Assembly: GCF_036014175.1 (NCBI RefSeq)
Contig: NZ_CP107917.1
Location: forward strand, 4,526,001-4,590,000
Reading direction: 5' to 3'
DNA: 64,000 bases
Origin: Streptomyces sp. NBC_00443
Lineage (GTDB): Bacteria > Actinomycetota > Actinomycetes > Streptomycetales > Streptomycetaceae
Below are positions 33,006 to 40,524 of this stretch, piece by piece. Position 1 is the stretch's first letter. Every line of letters starts with the position of its first letter. The position numbers and the translations under genes are program-made. Under the pieces are notes generated by a model that saw only the letters and a program-made list of their open reading frames with translations, had not been told where the DNA came from and did no database searches.

Positions 33006-33121
33006 CGTTGCTCGTGCTCCAGATCCGACTCTGGTTCCGCCAGCTCCTCGGTATCCGGGACGTCACTGCCGCCGGGCTCCGGTACAAGATCACGCAGGAG
33101 AAGGCCCGGCGCTCGGGCTGA
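33002..33121 (+). CDS. Very short basic peptide
   Basis: A 39-residue product (ATGA overlap with previous gene) with hydrophobic N-terminus and basic end (YKITQEKARRSG). Retained because of the tight coupling; function unknown. Confidence 0.45.
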   Translation: MTLLVLQIRLWFRQLLGIRDVTAAGLRYKITQEKARRSG

Positions 33122-33126
33122 CCGCG

Positions 33127-33540
33127 TCACGCGACGTCGATGCCCAGCTCGCTGTCTGGGCGGCAGAACGTGCACGGCTCGATCGTCGGATCGGTCAGGG
33201 AGACCCGGGCGTCGTGCTCGGTGATCGGGTGCGGGGTGCCCTCGATCATCGTGCAGTCGCTGACGTGGACGATCGAGGCCTCGGGCCCGCGGGGCGTGCG
33301 CCGCTGCTGAACGATGAAGGTGGGGCGCACGCTGATCTGCGCCACTGGGCCGAGGCCGGCGCCACCCTTGGGGAGTCGCGGCCGCCGCGGTGGTGGGGCC
33401 TCGGCCTGGGTGAGCGCGGCCTGGACGGCACGGCGCTGCAGGCGGAGGTAGGTGGCCACCGTCGCGTTCTCGGCGAGCTCCTTGTCGAGGTGCGCCAGGA
33501 TCACGCGGAGGCGCTGGGGATCCGGAGGCAACTCGCTCAT
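33127..33540 (-). CDS. DUF6233-like protein
   Basis: A 137-residue minus-strand product from ATG 33540, the second gene of a short counter-oriented island. Starts MSELPPDPQRLRVILAHLDK, a Streptomyces-specific beginning of DUF6233 proteins, continues with a basic middle (PPPRRPRLPKGG) and ends with a CMIEGT/HPIT/CTFCRPDSEL zinc-like pair. Such proteins occur on Streptomyces plasmids and prophages; role unknown. Confidence 0.7.
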   Translation of the reverse strand: MSELPPDPQRLRVILAHLDKELAENATVATYLRLQRRAVQAALTQAEAPPPRRPRLPKGGAGLGPVAQISVRPTFIVQQRRTPRGPEASIVHVSDCTMIEGTPHPITEHDARVSLTDPTIEPCTFCRPDSELGIDVA

Positions 33541-33584
33541 GCGTTCGATAGTAGGCCCGTCATGACACCCGTCACCACAGACGA

Positions 33585-33614
33585 CGCCCCCACCTCGACG
33601 ACGAGGCGGGGGCG
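33585..33614. terminator. Terminator of the HTH gene at 33620
   Basis: CGCCCCCACCTCG (33585-33597) pairs with 33602-33614 with one mismatch and a 4-base loop, directly beyond the minus-strand stop at 33620. Confidence 0.75.
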
Positions 33615-33619
33615 CTAGA

Positions 33620-33922
33620 TCACTCGCCCGCGTTCCGCTCACCCGCCGGCGGCCGATCCTTCCCCGAACCCTTGTAGCCCCGCAGCAGATCCTGCACCGT
33701 GGCAGCACTCACCCCGAGACGTGCAGCAATCCCGCGCACCGACTCGCCCTCGGCCTGCAACTGGTTCGCCAGCGCCCCGCGCTGCTCGGCCCACCTTTTC
33801 GACCGCTCCCTGGTCTGGGCCGTGATCTGCGCCTGAGCACGCGACCGCGCCTCCGGATCGGCGATGCGCTCCACGTCATCAAGGGCGTCGAACACTCGCT
33901 GCACCTCCTCGTCATCCGACAT
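33620..33922 (-). CDS. HTH regulator of the counter-oriented island
   Basis: A 100-residue protein with an acidic N-terminus (MSDDEEVQRVFDALDDVERI), Arg-rich helix (QAQITAQTRERSKRWAEQRG) and C-terminal HTH (VRGIAARLGVSAATVQDLLR). It is transcribed against all other genes of the early region. A 13-bp-arm inverted repeat lies 41-82 bases upstream of its start, a typical autoregulatory operator. Confidence 0.8.
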   Translation of the reverse strand: MSDDEEVQRVFDALDDVERIADPEARSRAQAQITAQTRERSKRWAEQRGALANQLQAEGESVRGIAARLGVSAATVQDLLRGYKGSGKDRPPAGERNAGE

Positions 33923-33962
33923 GCCGCGCCTTCCTGATCCAGGCGGGCGATTCCCTCAAGCA

Positions 33963-34004
33963 CTGTATGGTGACCATCCGTTTTGGGGTAAGGTCACCAT
34001 ACAG
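33963..34004. promoter_or_regulatory. Operator-like inverted repeat
   Basis: CTGTATGGTGACC (33963-33975) and its exact complement GGTCACCATACAG (33992-34004), 16-base spacer containing TTTTGG. Located between the divergent HTH gene and the rightward membrane-protein operon. Long perfect arms make a regulator site very likely. Confidence 0.8.
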
Positions 34005-34039
34005 CTCGGGATGAACGCCCGCGCTGCACAACAACAAAG

Positions 34040-34075
34040 CCCCGGCCCGGAGTTGCAGCTCCACATGGGCCGGGG
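34040..34075 (+). promoter_or_regulatory. Leader hairpin of the rightward membrane-protein operon
   Basis: CCCCGGCCC (34040-34048) pairs perfectly with GGGCCGGGG (34067-34075) in the 5' leader, 31 bases before the first ATG. It may be a terminator/attenuator. Confidence 0.5.
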
Positions 34076-34105
34076 GCCCACCTTCAACACCACGAAGAGG
34101 CAGGC

Positions 34106-34261
34106 ATGCCCAACCGTACCGATCAGCACAACCCCCAGCACAGCCCGCGGACCTGCAACCTCTGCGCCACCCTTCGGCACCCCGCGCAGACCCAGGCTGG
34201 CCTCGCCCTCACCCGGCACCTCGCCGCCCATCCGCTCCCGCGCCAGGCAGTGACCCGGTGA
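34106..34261 (+). CDS. Small protein with CxxC motif
   Basis: A 51-residue product from ATG 34106 with a GAAGAGG site. TCNLCATLRHP and HLAAHPLP hint at a CxxC...H...H metal site. Too short for the larger gene callers; overlaps the next start by 4 bases (GTGA). Confidence 0.55.
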   Translation: MPNRTDQHNPQHSPRTCNLCATLRHPAQTQAGLALTRHLAAHPLPRQAVTR

Positions 34262-34356
34262 GCCGCCCGCCCGGCCGCCGCGCCGTAGGCGTCCTCGCCC
34301 TCCTCGGCCTGGCCCTCACCATCACCGGCCTCGCGATCACCCTCGGAGGCTGCTGA
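34258..34356 (+). CDS. Micro-membrane peptide
   Basis: A 32-residue product from GTG 34258: Arg-rich start then one membrane helix (VLALLGLALTITGLAITLGG) and a terminal Cys. TGA/ATG junction with the next gene at 34356. Confidence 0.5.
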   Translation: MSRPPGRRAVGVLALLGLALTITGLAITLGGC

Positions 34357-34565
34357 TGGGCTTCCTCGACCGCCTCTTCGGCAACGACCACGAGCGCGCC
34401 GCCACGAGGTACGCCGGCCGCGAGTCGGCCTCGGCCGCCGCTGCCCGCAAGCGCCGCGAAGGCCACCGCCGCAACGCCACCAAGGCCGCCCGCAAGGGCC
34501 AGGCGTGGGAGGACAACGGCCGCGCCCAGGAAGTCGGCGCTGACTGGTTCCGACGCTCCCGCTGA
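34356..34565 (+). CDS. Small basic protein
   Basis: A 69-residue very basic helical protein (AAAARKRREGHRRNATKAAR) whose ATG overlaps the preceding stop. Unknown function. Confidence 0.6.
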   Translation: MGFLDRLFGNDHERAATRYAGRESASAAAARKRREGHRRNATKAARKGQAWEDNGRAQEVGADWFRRSR

Positions 34566-34632
34566 CCCCTCAACCGGCTGCCCCCGCCCCTTCCCCGGCG
34601 GGGGCAGCCTTCCGCCGCCACAAGGAGCACCC

Positions 34633-35634
34633 TTGAAGACCCCGCCCGCCACCGGCCGCCGCCTCGGCGGCAGCGTTGCCGTGGCCTGGTTCATCGTCCT
34701 CGCGATGATGCTCGCGGCCGCCGCCTGGTCCATCAGCTCGAAGCTCATGGGCTGGGGCATGGACAAGGAGCCTGCCTACGCCCTGTCGCTCATGTTCGAC
34801 CTCGCTGGCCTGCTCTGCGCGCAGTACGCGAAGCGAGCCATCGAGCGCGGCACCCCGGCCGGCCTCGCCCGCCTGGCCGTCCTCGCCTTCGTCGGCGTCT
34901 CCGGCGTCCTCAACTGGGACCACGGCCTGGAGGTCGGCGGCATGGTGGGCGGCATCGGCCTCGCCTCCATCAGCCTCGCCGTGGAGCTGCTCTTCGAGCT
35001 GCATCGCCGCGACGTCCGCGACGAACAGCGCGCCGCCCGCGGACTGATCGCCGAGCGAATGCCCCACATCCCCGTCCTCGCCTGGGTCATGTTCCCCGGC
35101 GATGCCTGGAAGACGTTGCGGACCGCCGTCCGCACCCGGCTCGACAACCTCGACGCCGTCAGCGTGCCTGTGACGGCCGTGACCAGCGTCGACAGGATCG
35201 ATGACGCCCCCGTCACGGCATGCGTGACGCCCCCGCTGACGGCTCCGCCTGCCGTGCCGGCACTGCCCAGCTCCCCGACTCCGCCGCGCCGGCCCGGGCG
35301 CAGGCCCACCGCGCCCGCGCCCGTGATCCCGACCGGTGCCCGGCTCCTGCCGATCATCTGCCGAAAGGCGGTCCCCGCACGCCCGCCCGCCCAGGCTCCG
35401 ACCGCCCCTGCACCGTTCCAGTACAGCGACCCCCGGTGCGCTGCGATCCGCGCCCTGTACGACACCGTCCCGCCATCCCGCCCGGGCACGGCCGCCATGC
35501 GCGCCGCGATCGTCCGCGCAGGCCACGACGACGCCTCCGACGGCTACATCCGCGGAACCCTCCGCGCAGAGGTCGAGACCCACGAGCCCCACCTCAAGAA
35601 CCTGCCGTCCGCCCCGTTCGGCATGAGCGCTTAG
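34633..35634 (+). CDS. DUF2637 membrane protein
   Basis: A 333-residue protein from TTG 34633 (AAGGAG site). Four membrane helices in the first about 130 residues (VAVAWFIVLAMMLAAAAWSI onward), the DUF2637 layout. After a cytoplasmic Pro/Thr/Ala-rich linker (about 190-255), a C-terminal helical domain (about 265-330) with CAAIRALYDTVPPSRPGTAA and ASDGYIRGTLRAEVE. DUF2637 proteins are found on Streptomyces conjugative plasmids/AICEs near spd genes. Their role is unproven. Confidence 0.8.
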   Translation: MKTPPATGRRLGGSVAVAWFIVLAMMLAAAAWSISSKLMGWGMDKEPAYALSLMFDLAGLLCAQYAKRAIERGTPAGLARLAVLAFVGVSGVLNWDHGLEVGGMVGGIGLASISLAVELLFELHRRDVRDEQRAARGLIAERMPHIPVLAWVMFPGDAWKTLRTAVRTRLDNLDAVSVPVTAVTSVDRIDDAPVTACVTPPLTAPPAVPALPSSPTPPRRPGRRPTAPAPVIPTGARLLPIICRKAVPARPPAQAPTAPAPFQYSDPRCAAIRALYDTVPPSRPGTAAMRAAIVRAGHDDASDGYIRGTLRAEVETHEPHLKNLPSAPFGMSA

Positions 35635-35644
35635 GAGCCGACCC

Positions 35645-35797
35645 GTGACCGTCCTGTTCGGCGTCTTCTGCGCGGCGAGTGCCTGCGGCGCAGCGCTCGG
35701 CCTGGTCCGCGCCGCCCCCTACGCCGCCCGCCCGGTCACGGGCACCGTCGCCTTCATCCTCGCCCTCGCCGCGCTCGCCGCGGCCATCCTCCACTGA
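35645..35797 (+). CDS. Short two-helix membrane peptide
   Basis: A 50-residue product from GTG 35645: two hydrophobic helices (VTVLFGVFCAASACGAALGL and VAFILALAALAAAIL). It lies between DUF2637 and a larger membrane-protein gene with 10-base gaps. Confidence 0.55.
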   Translation: MTVLFGVFCAASACGAALGLVRAAPYAARPVTGTVAFILALAALAAAILH

Positions 35798-35807
35798 GGA
35801 CCCAGCA

Positions 35808-36341
35808 ATGGATCTGGCCCTGCCGCCCCTCACCATCCCGACGTACGGTCTCGTCTCCCTCGGAGGCGTCACCACCGGACTCAGCCTCTTCGCCTGGGAC
35901 TTCACCCGCTGGTGGACCGGCCACAAGAAGCGCCTCGCCATGAAGGCCCTCACCGCCCTCCTGCCCCAGCTGCTGTGCATGGCGTACGGCGCGCTCCTGG
36001 TCCTGTCCGCCGGCGGACTCATCGGCGCCGCCGCCGACTGGTCCCTGTGGGGCACCAACCAGGTGGGGGACATCGTCCTCGTCTACGGCCTCGGCGCATC
36101 CACCCCCAACGTGACGAGGTCGAGCCAGTTGGCCCTCACCCCCGGCGGACACGCAGCGATCATCATCATCACCGTCGTCGTCATCGCGGTCTGCTCCAGG
36201 CGCGGTTTCCGCTGGGACTTCGTCCGACAGATCCTCGCCGGGGTCAGCCTCGGCCTCGCCTCCAGCGTCGCTGGCGCCGTGGGCCTGGTCGTCGCTCCGT
36301 CCGTGTCGTGGGCCGGCGACTACGTGATGGGCCTGCTGTGA
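35808..36341 (+). CDS. Spd-like polytopic membrane protein
   Basis: A 177-residue membrane protein with about four helices (LVSLGGVTTGLSLFAWDFTR, ALTALLPQLLCMAYGALLVL, AAIIIITVVVIAVCSRRGF, SLGLASSVAGAVGLVV). Length and gene order (DUF2637, small peptide, membrane protein, next membrane protein with C-terminal HTH-like domain) match the spd spread/transfer cassettes of Streptomyces plasmids. No TraB/FtsK gene is present. Confidence 0.65.
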   Translation: MDLALPPLTIPTYGLVSLGGVTTGLSLFAWDFTRWWTGHKKRLAMKALTALLPQLLCMAYGALLVLSAGGLIGAAADWSLWGTNQVGDIVLVYGLGASTPNVTRSSQLALTPGGHAAIIIITVVVIAVCSRRGFRWDFVRQILAGVSLGLASSVAGAVGLVVAPSVSWAGDYVMGLL

Positions 36342-37018
36342 AGCGCCGCCAGGAGGACGAAGAGCCCACGGAGCAGGCTGAGGAGACCGACGAGTCGGCG
36401 GGGGAGGAGGACGACGAACCCAGCCGCGCCGCCAAGCTGGCAGTCGTGGTGGTCATCACCGTGATCGTCTGGCGCGTGGTCGTCGCTCTCCCGATGGTCG
36501 CCTACGTGATCGTCGGGATCCTCGGCACGCTCGGCTGGCAGCAGCTCCAGGCCCGGCGAGCAGCCCGCGACGACGCGCCCGAGGCCGAGGAAGAACCCGA
36601 GCAGCCTGACGTCGCCGAGGCTCTGCGCCGCCTCGTCGGCGACGGCAACGGCGTGCTCCTCACTCGACTCCAGCGCGACCTGAAGCTACCGAACACGAAG
36701 GTGGTGAAGGCGCTCCTGGAGGACGCCGGCATCGAGTGGAAGTCAGGCGTCCGCACCGCGCAGGGCAACGGGCCGGGCGTACACAGGACAGCCATCCCGC
36801 CCGAGCCCTCCCCTGCCGACGACTCCCATGGCGACGGTTGTTGTTGCAGGTCAGGGGCCAACGCCAACACCAACGGGGGTGACGGAGAGGGGGCAGGAGA
36901 GGGGATTCGTGTAGAGGCCATCGGAGACAGCGGCTACCTTGCCCCCAGCCGCGCCGACCTCGACGCCCTCGTCGACCACGTCCTCGCCGAGAGGCGGAGG
37001 ATGAAGCGCGACGGCTGA
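36338..37018 (+). CDS. Membrane protein with C-terminal winged-helix-like domain
   Basis: A 226-residue protein from GTG 36338. Acidic N-terminus, two membrane helices (about 34-70), an acidic linker and a C-terminal domain (VAEALRRLVGDGNGVLLTRL, QRDLKLPNTKVVKALLEDAG, IEWKSGVRTAQGNGPGVHR) that looks like a plasmid-transfer (Spd/FtsK-gamma-like) winged helix. Last gene before the early-operon terminator at 37039. The CCCR and DGCCC cysteines are odd. Confidence 0.65.
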   Translation: MKRRQEDEEPTEQAEETDESAGEEDDEPSRAAKLAVVVVITVIVWRVVVALPMVAYVIVGILGTLGWQQLQARRAARDDAPEAEEEPEQPDVAEALRRLVGDGNGVLLTRLQRDLKLPNTKVVKALLEDAGIEWKSGVRTAQGNGPGVHRTAIPPEPSPADDSHGDGCCCRSGANANTNGGDGEGAGEGIRVEAIGDSGYLAPSRADLDALVDHVLAERRRMKRDG

Positions 37019-37038
37019 CCGTCGGCTCATTGCCACCC

Positions 37039-37073
37039 GGGCCCCGCCGCGAACACCCGCCGCGGCGGGGCCC
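37039..37073 (+). terminator. Early-operon terminator
   Basis: Perfect 13-bp stem, GGGCCCCGCCGCG (37039-37051) with 37061-37073, 9-base loop, 20 bases after the stop at 37018. It ends in CCCGTTACG without a long T tract. Confidence 0.75.
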
Positions 37074-37092
37074 GTTACGTCATCCTGGGCCC

Positions 37093-37272
37093 ATGCCCGC
37101 CGTTATCCGGTTCACCGGTGAAGACAAGGACCTGACCCTCGACGAGCTCGCCGCGTTCGTCGACGCGGCCCGCAAAGCCGGCGCCCCGGGAGACAATCCC
37201 GTGCGCGCCGAACTCTCGACGAGCCGAAAGATCAAGGAGATCGAGGTTGCTACCGACGTCGATCGCAGCTGA
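37093..37272 (+). CDS. Small alpha/beta protein
   Basis: A 59-residue product from ATG 37093 (VIRFTGEDKDLTLDELAAFV, DAARKAGAPGDNPVRAELS). No good ribosome binding site. The reading frame overlaps the next gene (37247) by 26 bases. Family not recognised. Confidence 0.55.
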   Translation: MPAVIRFTGEDKDLTLDELAAFVDAARKAGAPGDNPVRAELSTSRKIKEIEVATDVDRS

Positions 37273-37744
37273 GAAGACAGCTGTGCAGTGGCTGCGCGCC
37301 CAGCTCGACGAGGACGAGCGGATTGCACGGAAGGCGACGCACCACGAGGACTACGGCACGTGGACTGCGAAGCGGATCCAGTCACAGGAGTCCGGCCGCA
37401 CGCGGTGGGCCGTCTTCGACTCGGTGGACGACTGCGTGGTAAGCGACGTGGACGCGGAGGGTACGGAGCCGGAAGGCGTGGCGCGCCACCTCGAGCTTTG
37501 GGATCCGGCGCGGGTGCTGCGCGAGATCGACGCCAAGCGGCGCATCATCGGCATGTACGCCACTGCCCTCGATGACCGCCTCGTCCTGCGCGAACGCATG
37601 CGAGCGGTGATCAAGTCTGACCCCGACGAGTTCAGCCGACTCCACCGCCAGGAGAGCCGCCTCGTCGACGTAGCCGAGGGCCTGCGACCCGTCGTACGCC
37701 TTCTCATGCTGCCGTATGCAGACCGGCCCGGCTGGATGCCGTGA
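37247..37744 (+). CDS. DUF6221 family protein
   Basis: A 165-residue product, starting at TTG 37247 (uncertain). WLRAQLDEDERIARKA, ELWDPARVLREIDAKRRIIG are the DUF6221 hallmarks, a Streptomyces phage/AICE family. The C-terminal third (MRAVIKSDPDEFSRLHRQES, RLVDVAEGLRPVVRLLMLPYA) differs from the typical family tail. Two palindrome half-sites follow its stop (37757). Confidence 0.75.
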   Translation: MLPTSIAAEKTAVQWLRAQLDEDERIARKATHHEDYGTWTAKRIQSQESGRTRWAVFDSVDDCVVSDVDAEGTEPEGVARHLELWDPARVLREIDAKRRIIGMYATALDDRLVLRERMRAVIKSDPDEFSRLHRQESRLVDVAEGLRPVVRLLMLPYADRPGWMP

Positions 37745-37805
37745 CGGCCGCTGTCACCCGTCATGACGGCCCGACACCGTTTGACATGACCGGCAGGATG
37801 GACTC

Positions 37806-38099
37806 ATGAGCGAGCGCTTCAGGTACCGCGGCCCGGCCGTCATCGACGATGTGCACTTCCCCGTCGTCCTGCTCCAGGAAGACACCGGCCCTGGCGAGAG
37901 CCTCCGGTCATGGAGTGGGCTGTCGTCCTTCCGCGCGACCGACGCACCAGAAGGCTTCACCGGAAACCTCGGCGCGAACGGACCCGTGAAGATCACTCTC
38001 CCCGAAGGGCGGAGCGGCCTGGTACTTATCACGAACATCGGATTCGACGGCCAGTCCTGGACTGTGCACCTCCAAGGCACGGGACCCACCCCCGCGTAA
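37806..38099 (+). CDS. Small beta-rich protein
   Basis: A 97-residue protein with an AGGATGGA site. Beta strands (FRYRGPAVIDDVHFPVVLLQ, KITLPEGRSGLVLITNIGFD, WTVHLQGTG). No family assigned. Confidence 0.6.
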   Translation: MSERFRYRGPAVIDDVHFPVVLLQEDTGPGESLRSWSGLSSFRATDAPEGFTGNLGANGPVKITLPEGRSGLVLITNIGFDGQSWTVHLQGTGPTPA

Positions 38100-38183
38100 G
38101 GCGTCACAGAATCGCCACAACCGCACGCTACTGGCACATCCAGCGCGATGATGCCCCCTCAGCAACCGTGCCCAGGGGGGACC

Positions 38184-38618
38184 ATGCGCATCCGCCACAC
38201 CGCCGCCGCCATCGCCGCACTCACGTGTGCGCTCACCGCCTGCTCCAGCAGCGACAGCGGCAGCAACGGCGACCAGGACAAGGCCGCCAAGCCGAAGGCG
38301 TCGGCCAGCAAGCAGGAGCAGACGCAGGAGAAGCCGAAGGACGACGCCCTCGCAGCCTCCGGCATCCCGCCCGAGCCCACCGGCGCCGATCGCGCCCAAC
38401 TGCTCCGTGCCCTCACCGCGATCAACCCGGCCATCGTGACGTACGAGGACAAGGCCATCGACGCAGCCCGCAACCAGTGCTCGGCCATCAACGGTGGTGG
38501 CCAACGGCTGGACTGGACTGCCTCACAGCGGTTCACGTACAACGACGTCACGACGACCAAAGCTCAGGGCAAGCTGATCAACGAGGCGCTGAAGGGGCTC
38601 GGCTTCTGCAAGGTCTGA
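38184..38618 (+). CDS. Prophage lipoprotein
   Basis: A 144-residue lipoprotein from ATG 38184 (CCAGGGGGGA site). Signal peptide HTAAAIAALTCALTAC with lipobox LTAC then a Ser/Asp/Lys-rich linker, and a C-terminal domain (about 60-144) with paired Cys (NQCSA...GFCK). Expressed from a gene between early and late modules; such genes often give host surface changes or superinfection exclusion. This role is inferred. Confidence 0.75.
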   Translation: MRIRHTAAAIAALTCALTACSSSDSGSNGDQDKAAKPKASASKQEQTQEKPKDDALAASGIPPEPTGADRAQLLRALTAINPAIVTYEDKAIDAARNQCSAINGGGQRLDWTASQRFTYNDVTTTKAQGKLINEALKGLGFCKV

Positions 38619-38716
38619 CCGTGACGTAGTTGCATCCCAGGACCGCATGATCCATCCTGGGCGCAAGTCCGGCGTGCCCGGACACAAAAACTCATAGGCG
38701 CATCAGCGCACCCCGG

Positions 38717-38738
38717 AGGCCCGCCACGCCGCGGGCCT
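38717..38738 (+). terminator. AGGCCCGC hairpin before the late operon
   Basis: AGGCCCGC (38717-38724) pairs with GCGGGCCT (38731-38738). The same stem with a T tract is the terminator at 44693-44717. Here it is followed by TCGCC. Confidence 0.55.
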
Positions 38739-38762
38739 TCGCCATGTCCAGGGGGGTGACCC

Positions 38763-39260
38763 GTGGGCACAGCCAAGCCGGTCACCGACGAAGAACGTCA
38801 GCGTGTCCGCGAGCTCCACGCAGAGGGCAAAGGCCGCAACGAGATCGCCGAGATCCTCGGCCGCGGCGGCCGCACCATCAGCACCATCGCCAAGGACCTC
38901 GGCCTTTCCTTCTCCCGGGCCGCCGAAGTACGCCAAGCCACCGAGATCCGCCAGGCCGACCTCGCCGACCGCCGCGCAGCGTTCGCGATCAAGCTCCAGG
39001 ACATCGCCGAGGCCGAGGCCGCGAAGATCAATCAGCCGCACACGTACTTCGACTGGGGCGGCAAGGAGCACGACTTCGACACCTACGAAGCCCGCGAGCC
39101 CACCCCCGGCGACAAGCGCGCGTACATGTCCCTCGTCGCCACCGCCGTCGACCGCTCGCTGAAGCTCTCCCCGCCGAAGGAGGAGGGCGGCGCGGACGAG
39201 GTCGGTTCGCTCCTGGTGGGCCTCTTCGACAAGCTCCGAGCCAAGCATGGCGACCACTGA
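38763..39260 (+). CDS. terS: Terminase small subunit
   Basis: A 165-residue protein from GTG 38763. N-terminal HTH (VRELHAEGKGRNEIAEILGR, TISTIAKDLGLSF) for packaging-site recognition and a helical oligomerisation region (ADLADRRAAFAIKLQDIAEA). Its end overlaps the large subunit start by 14 bases, the expected pairing. A cos/pac site should be nearby but is not identifiable by eye. Confidence 0.82.
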   Translation: MGTAKPVTDEERQRVRELHAEGKGRNEIAEILGRGGRTISTIAKDLGLSFSRAAEVRQATEIRQADLADRRAAFAIKLQDIAEAEAAKINQPHTYFDWGGKEHDFDTYEAREPTPGDKRAYMSLVATAVDRSLKLSPPKEEGGADEVGSLLVGLFDKLRAKHGDH

Positions 39261-40524
39261 GCTGGGGCTGTCCGACAAGCAGGAACGCTCGATCGCCCAC
39301 TCCACAGCGTGGCTCAACGTGTGGGAAGGCTCGGTTCGATCGGGCAAGACCATCGCCTCGCTGCTGCGCTGGCTGATGTACGTCTGGACAGCACCCGCCG
39401 GCGGGGACCTGGTCGTCGTGGGCAAGACCTACGACACCGTGGCCCGCAACGTCTTCGGTCCGCTCCAGGACCCGAACATCGTCGGCGCCGACACGGCCAA
39501 GCTCGTCTCGTACACCCGCGGTTCGAGTGTGGCGTGGATCCTCGGCAAGAAGATCGAGGTCATCACCGCCAACGACGCCAAGGCCGAGGCCCGGCTCCGC
39601 GGCCTCACCGGGGCCGGCGCGTACGTCGATGAGCTGACCCTGTTGCCGAAGGAGTTTTTCAAGCGCCTCATCGACCGCATGTCCGTACCCGGCGCGCTGA
39701 TCTTCGCGACGACCAACCCGGACAACCCCGGCCACTGGGCACGCAAGGAGTGGCTGAACAGGGCCGATGAGCTGGGCATCCGCACCTGGCACTTCGTCAT
39801 GGACGACAACCCGGGCCTGTCCGAGGACTACAAGGCCCGGATGAAGCGGAACTTCACCGGCCTCTGGTACCGCCGCTACATCCTCGGCCACTGGGTCCAG
39901 TCCGAGGGCGCGATCTACGAGCAGTTCGACGTCAAGAAGCACGTCGTCAGCACCCTGCCGAGGATCGACCGCTGGCTGTGCGACGCGATCGACTACGGCA
40001 CGGTCAACCCGTACGCGGACGTCCTGCTCGGCCTGGGCGCCGACCGGAGGCTGTACGTCGTCTCCGAGTACCGGTACGACTCCCGCCGCGAGCGGAAGCA
40101 GATGACGGACGCCGAGTACTCGCGCGCCCGCCGGCTATGGCTCGCCAAGGTGAAGCAGCCCACGACCAACGTGGTCGGCGTCGCACCGGAGTGGACGGTC
40201 GTCGACCCGTCCGCTGCCTCGTACATCGAGCAGCTGCACCGCGACCAGGTCGCCGGCGTCACCCAGGCCGACAACTCCGTCCTCGACGGCATCCGCACGG
40301 TCAGCAGCCTGTTCTCGACCGAGGACCTGTTCATCCACGAGTCCGCCGAGGGCCTGATCGACGAGATCCCGGGCTACTCCTGGGACGACGAGGCAGCGGA
40401 GCACGGCGACGACAAGCCGATCAAGGAAAACGATCACTCCTGCGATGCACTCCGGTACGGGATCCGCACGACCGAGTCCCTGTGGCGGCCCTACCTACCG
40501 AACCGACTGGAGGTAGCGGCGTGA
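39247..40524 (+). CDS. terL: Terminase large subunit (PBSX family)
   Basis: A 425-residue protein. N-terminal ATPase: Walker A GSVRSGKT (about 28-35), AYVDELTLL Walker B with the catalytic acid; ATTNPDNPGHW motif III-like. C-terminal RNaseH-like nuclease with acidic residues in AIDYGTVNPYADV, TVVDPSAASYI and NDHSCDALRYG. Length and order match phage terminases of the PBSX family. Confidence 0.95.
   Translation: MATTELGLSDKQERSIAHSTAWLNVWEGSVRSGKTIASLLRWLMYVWTAPAGGDLVVVGKTYDTVARNVFGPLQDPNIVGADTAKLVSYTRGSSVAWILGKKIEVITANDAKAEARLRGLTGAGAYVDELTLLPKEFFKRLIDRMSVPGALIFATTNPDNPGHWARKEWLNRADELGIRTWHFVMDDNPGLSEDYKARMKRNFTGLWYRRYILGHWVQSEGAIYEQFDVKKHVVSTLPRIDRWLCDAIDYGTVNPYADVLLGLGADRRLYVVSEYRYDSRRERKQMTDAEYSRARRLWLAKVKQPTTNVVGVAPEWTVVDPSAASYIEQLHRDQVAGVTQADNSVLDGIRTVSSLFSTEDLFIHESAEGLIDEIPGYSWDDEAAEHGDDKPIKENDHSCDALRYGIRTTESLWRPYLPNRLEVAA

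Larger units (their letters stand above)
18163..37770. repeat. Dispersed CCCGTCAYGACGGG palindrome family in the early region
   Basis: At least ten copies with 0-2 mismatches: 18163, 20846, 26303, 29961, 30769, 31570, 31740, 32756, 33556 and 37757 (14 bases each). Copies at 31740 and 32756 are perfect (CCCGTCATGACGGG); 18163 and 20846 are perfect with C at the centre. They fall in different reading frames (TPVTTGG, KPVTTGV, LARHDGA, and start codons ATGACGGG at 30775 and 31746), so DNA-level selection is likely. Half-sites (GTCACG/CGTGAC) cluster near several. I saw none in the late genes. Confidence 0.75.

Noticed and set aside
38619..38762. cos or pac site upstream of terS
   Set aside because: The region contains hairpins and a GC-rich stretch, but no defined cohesive-end repeat can be recognised by eye.
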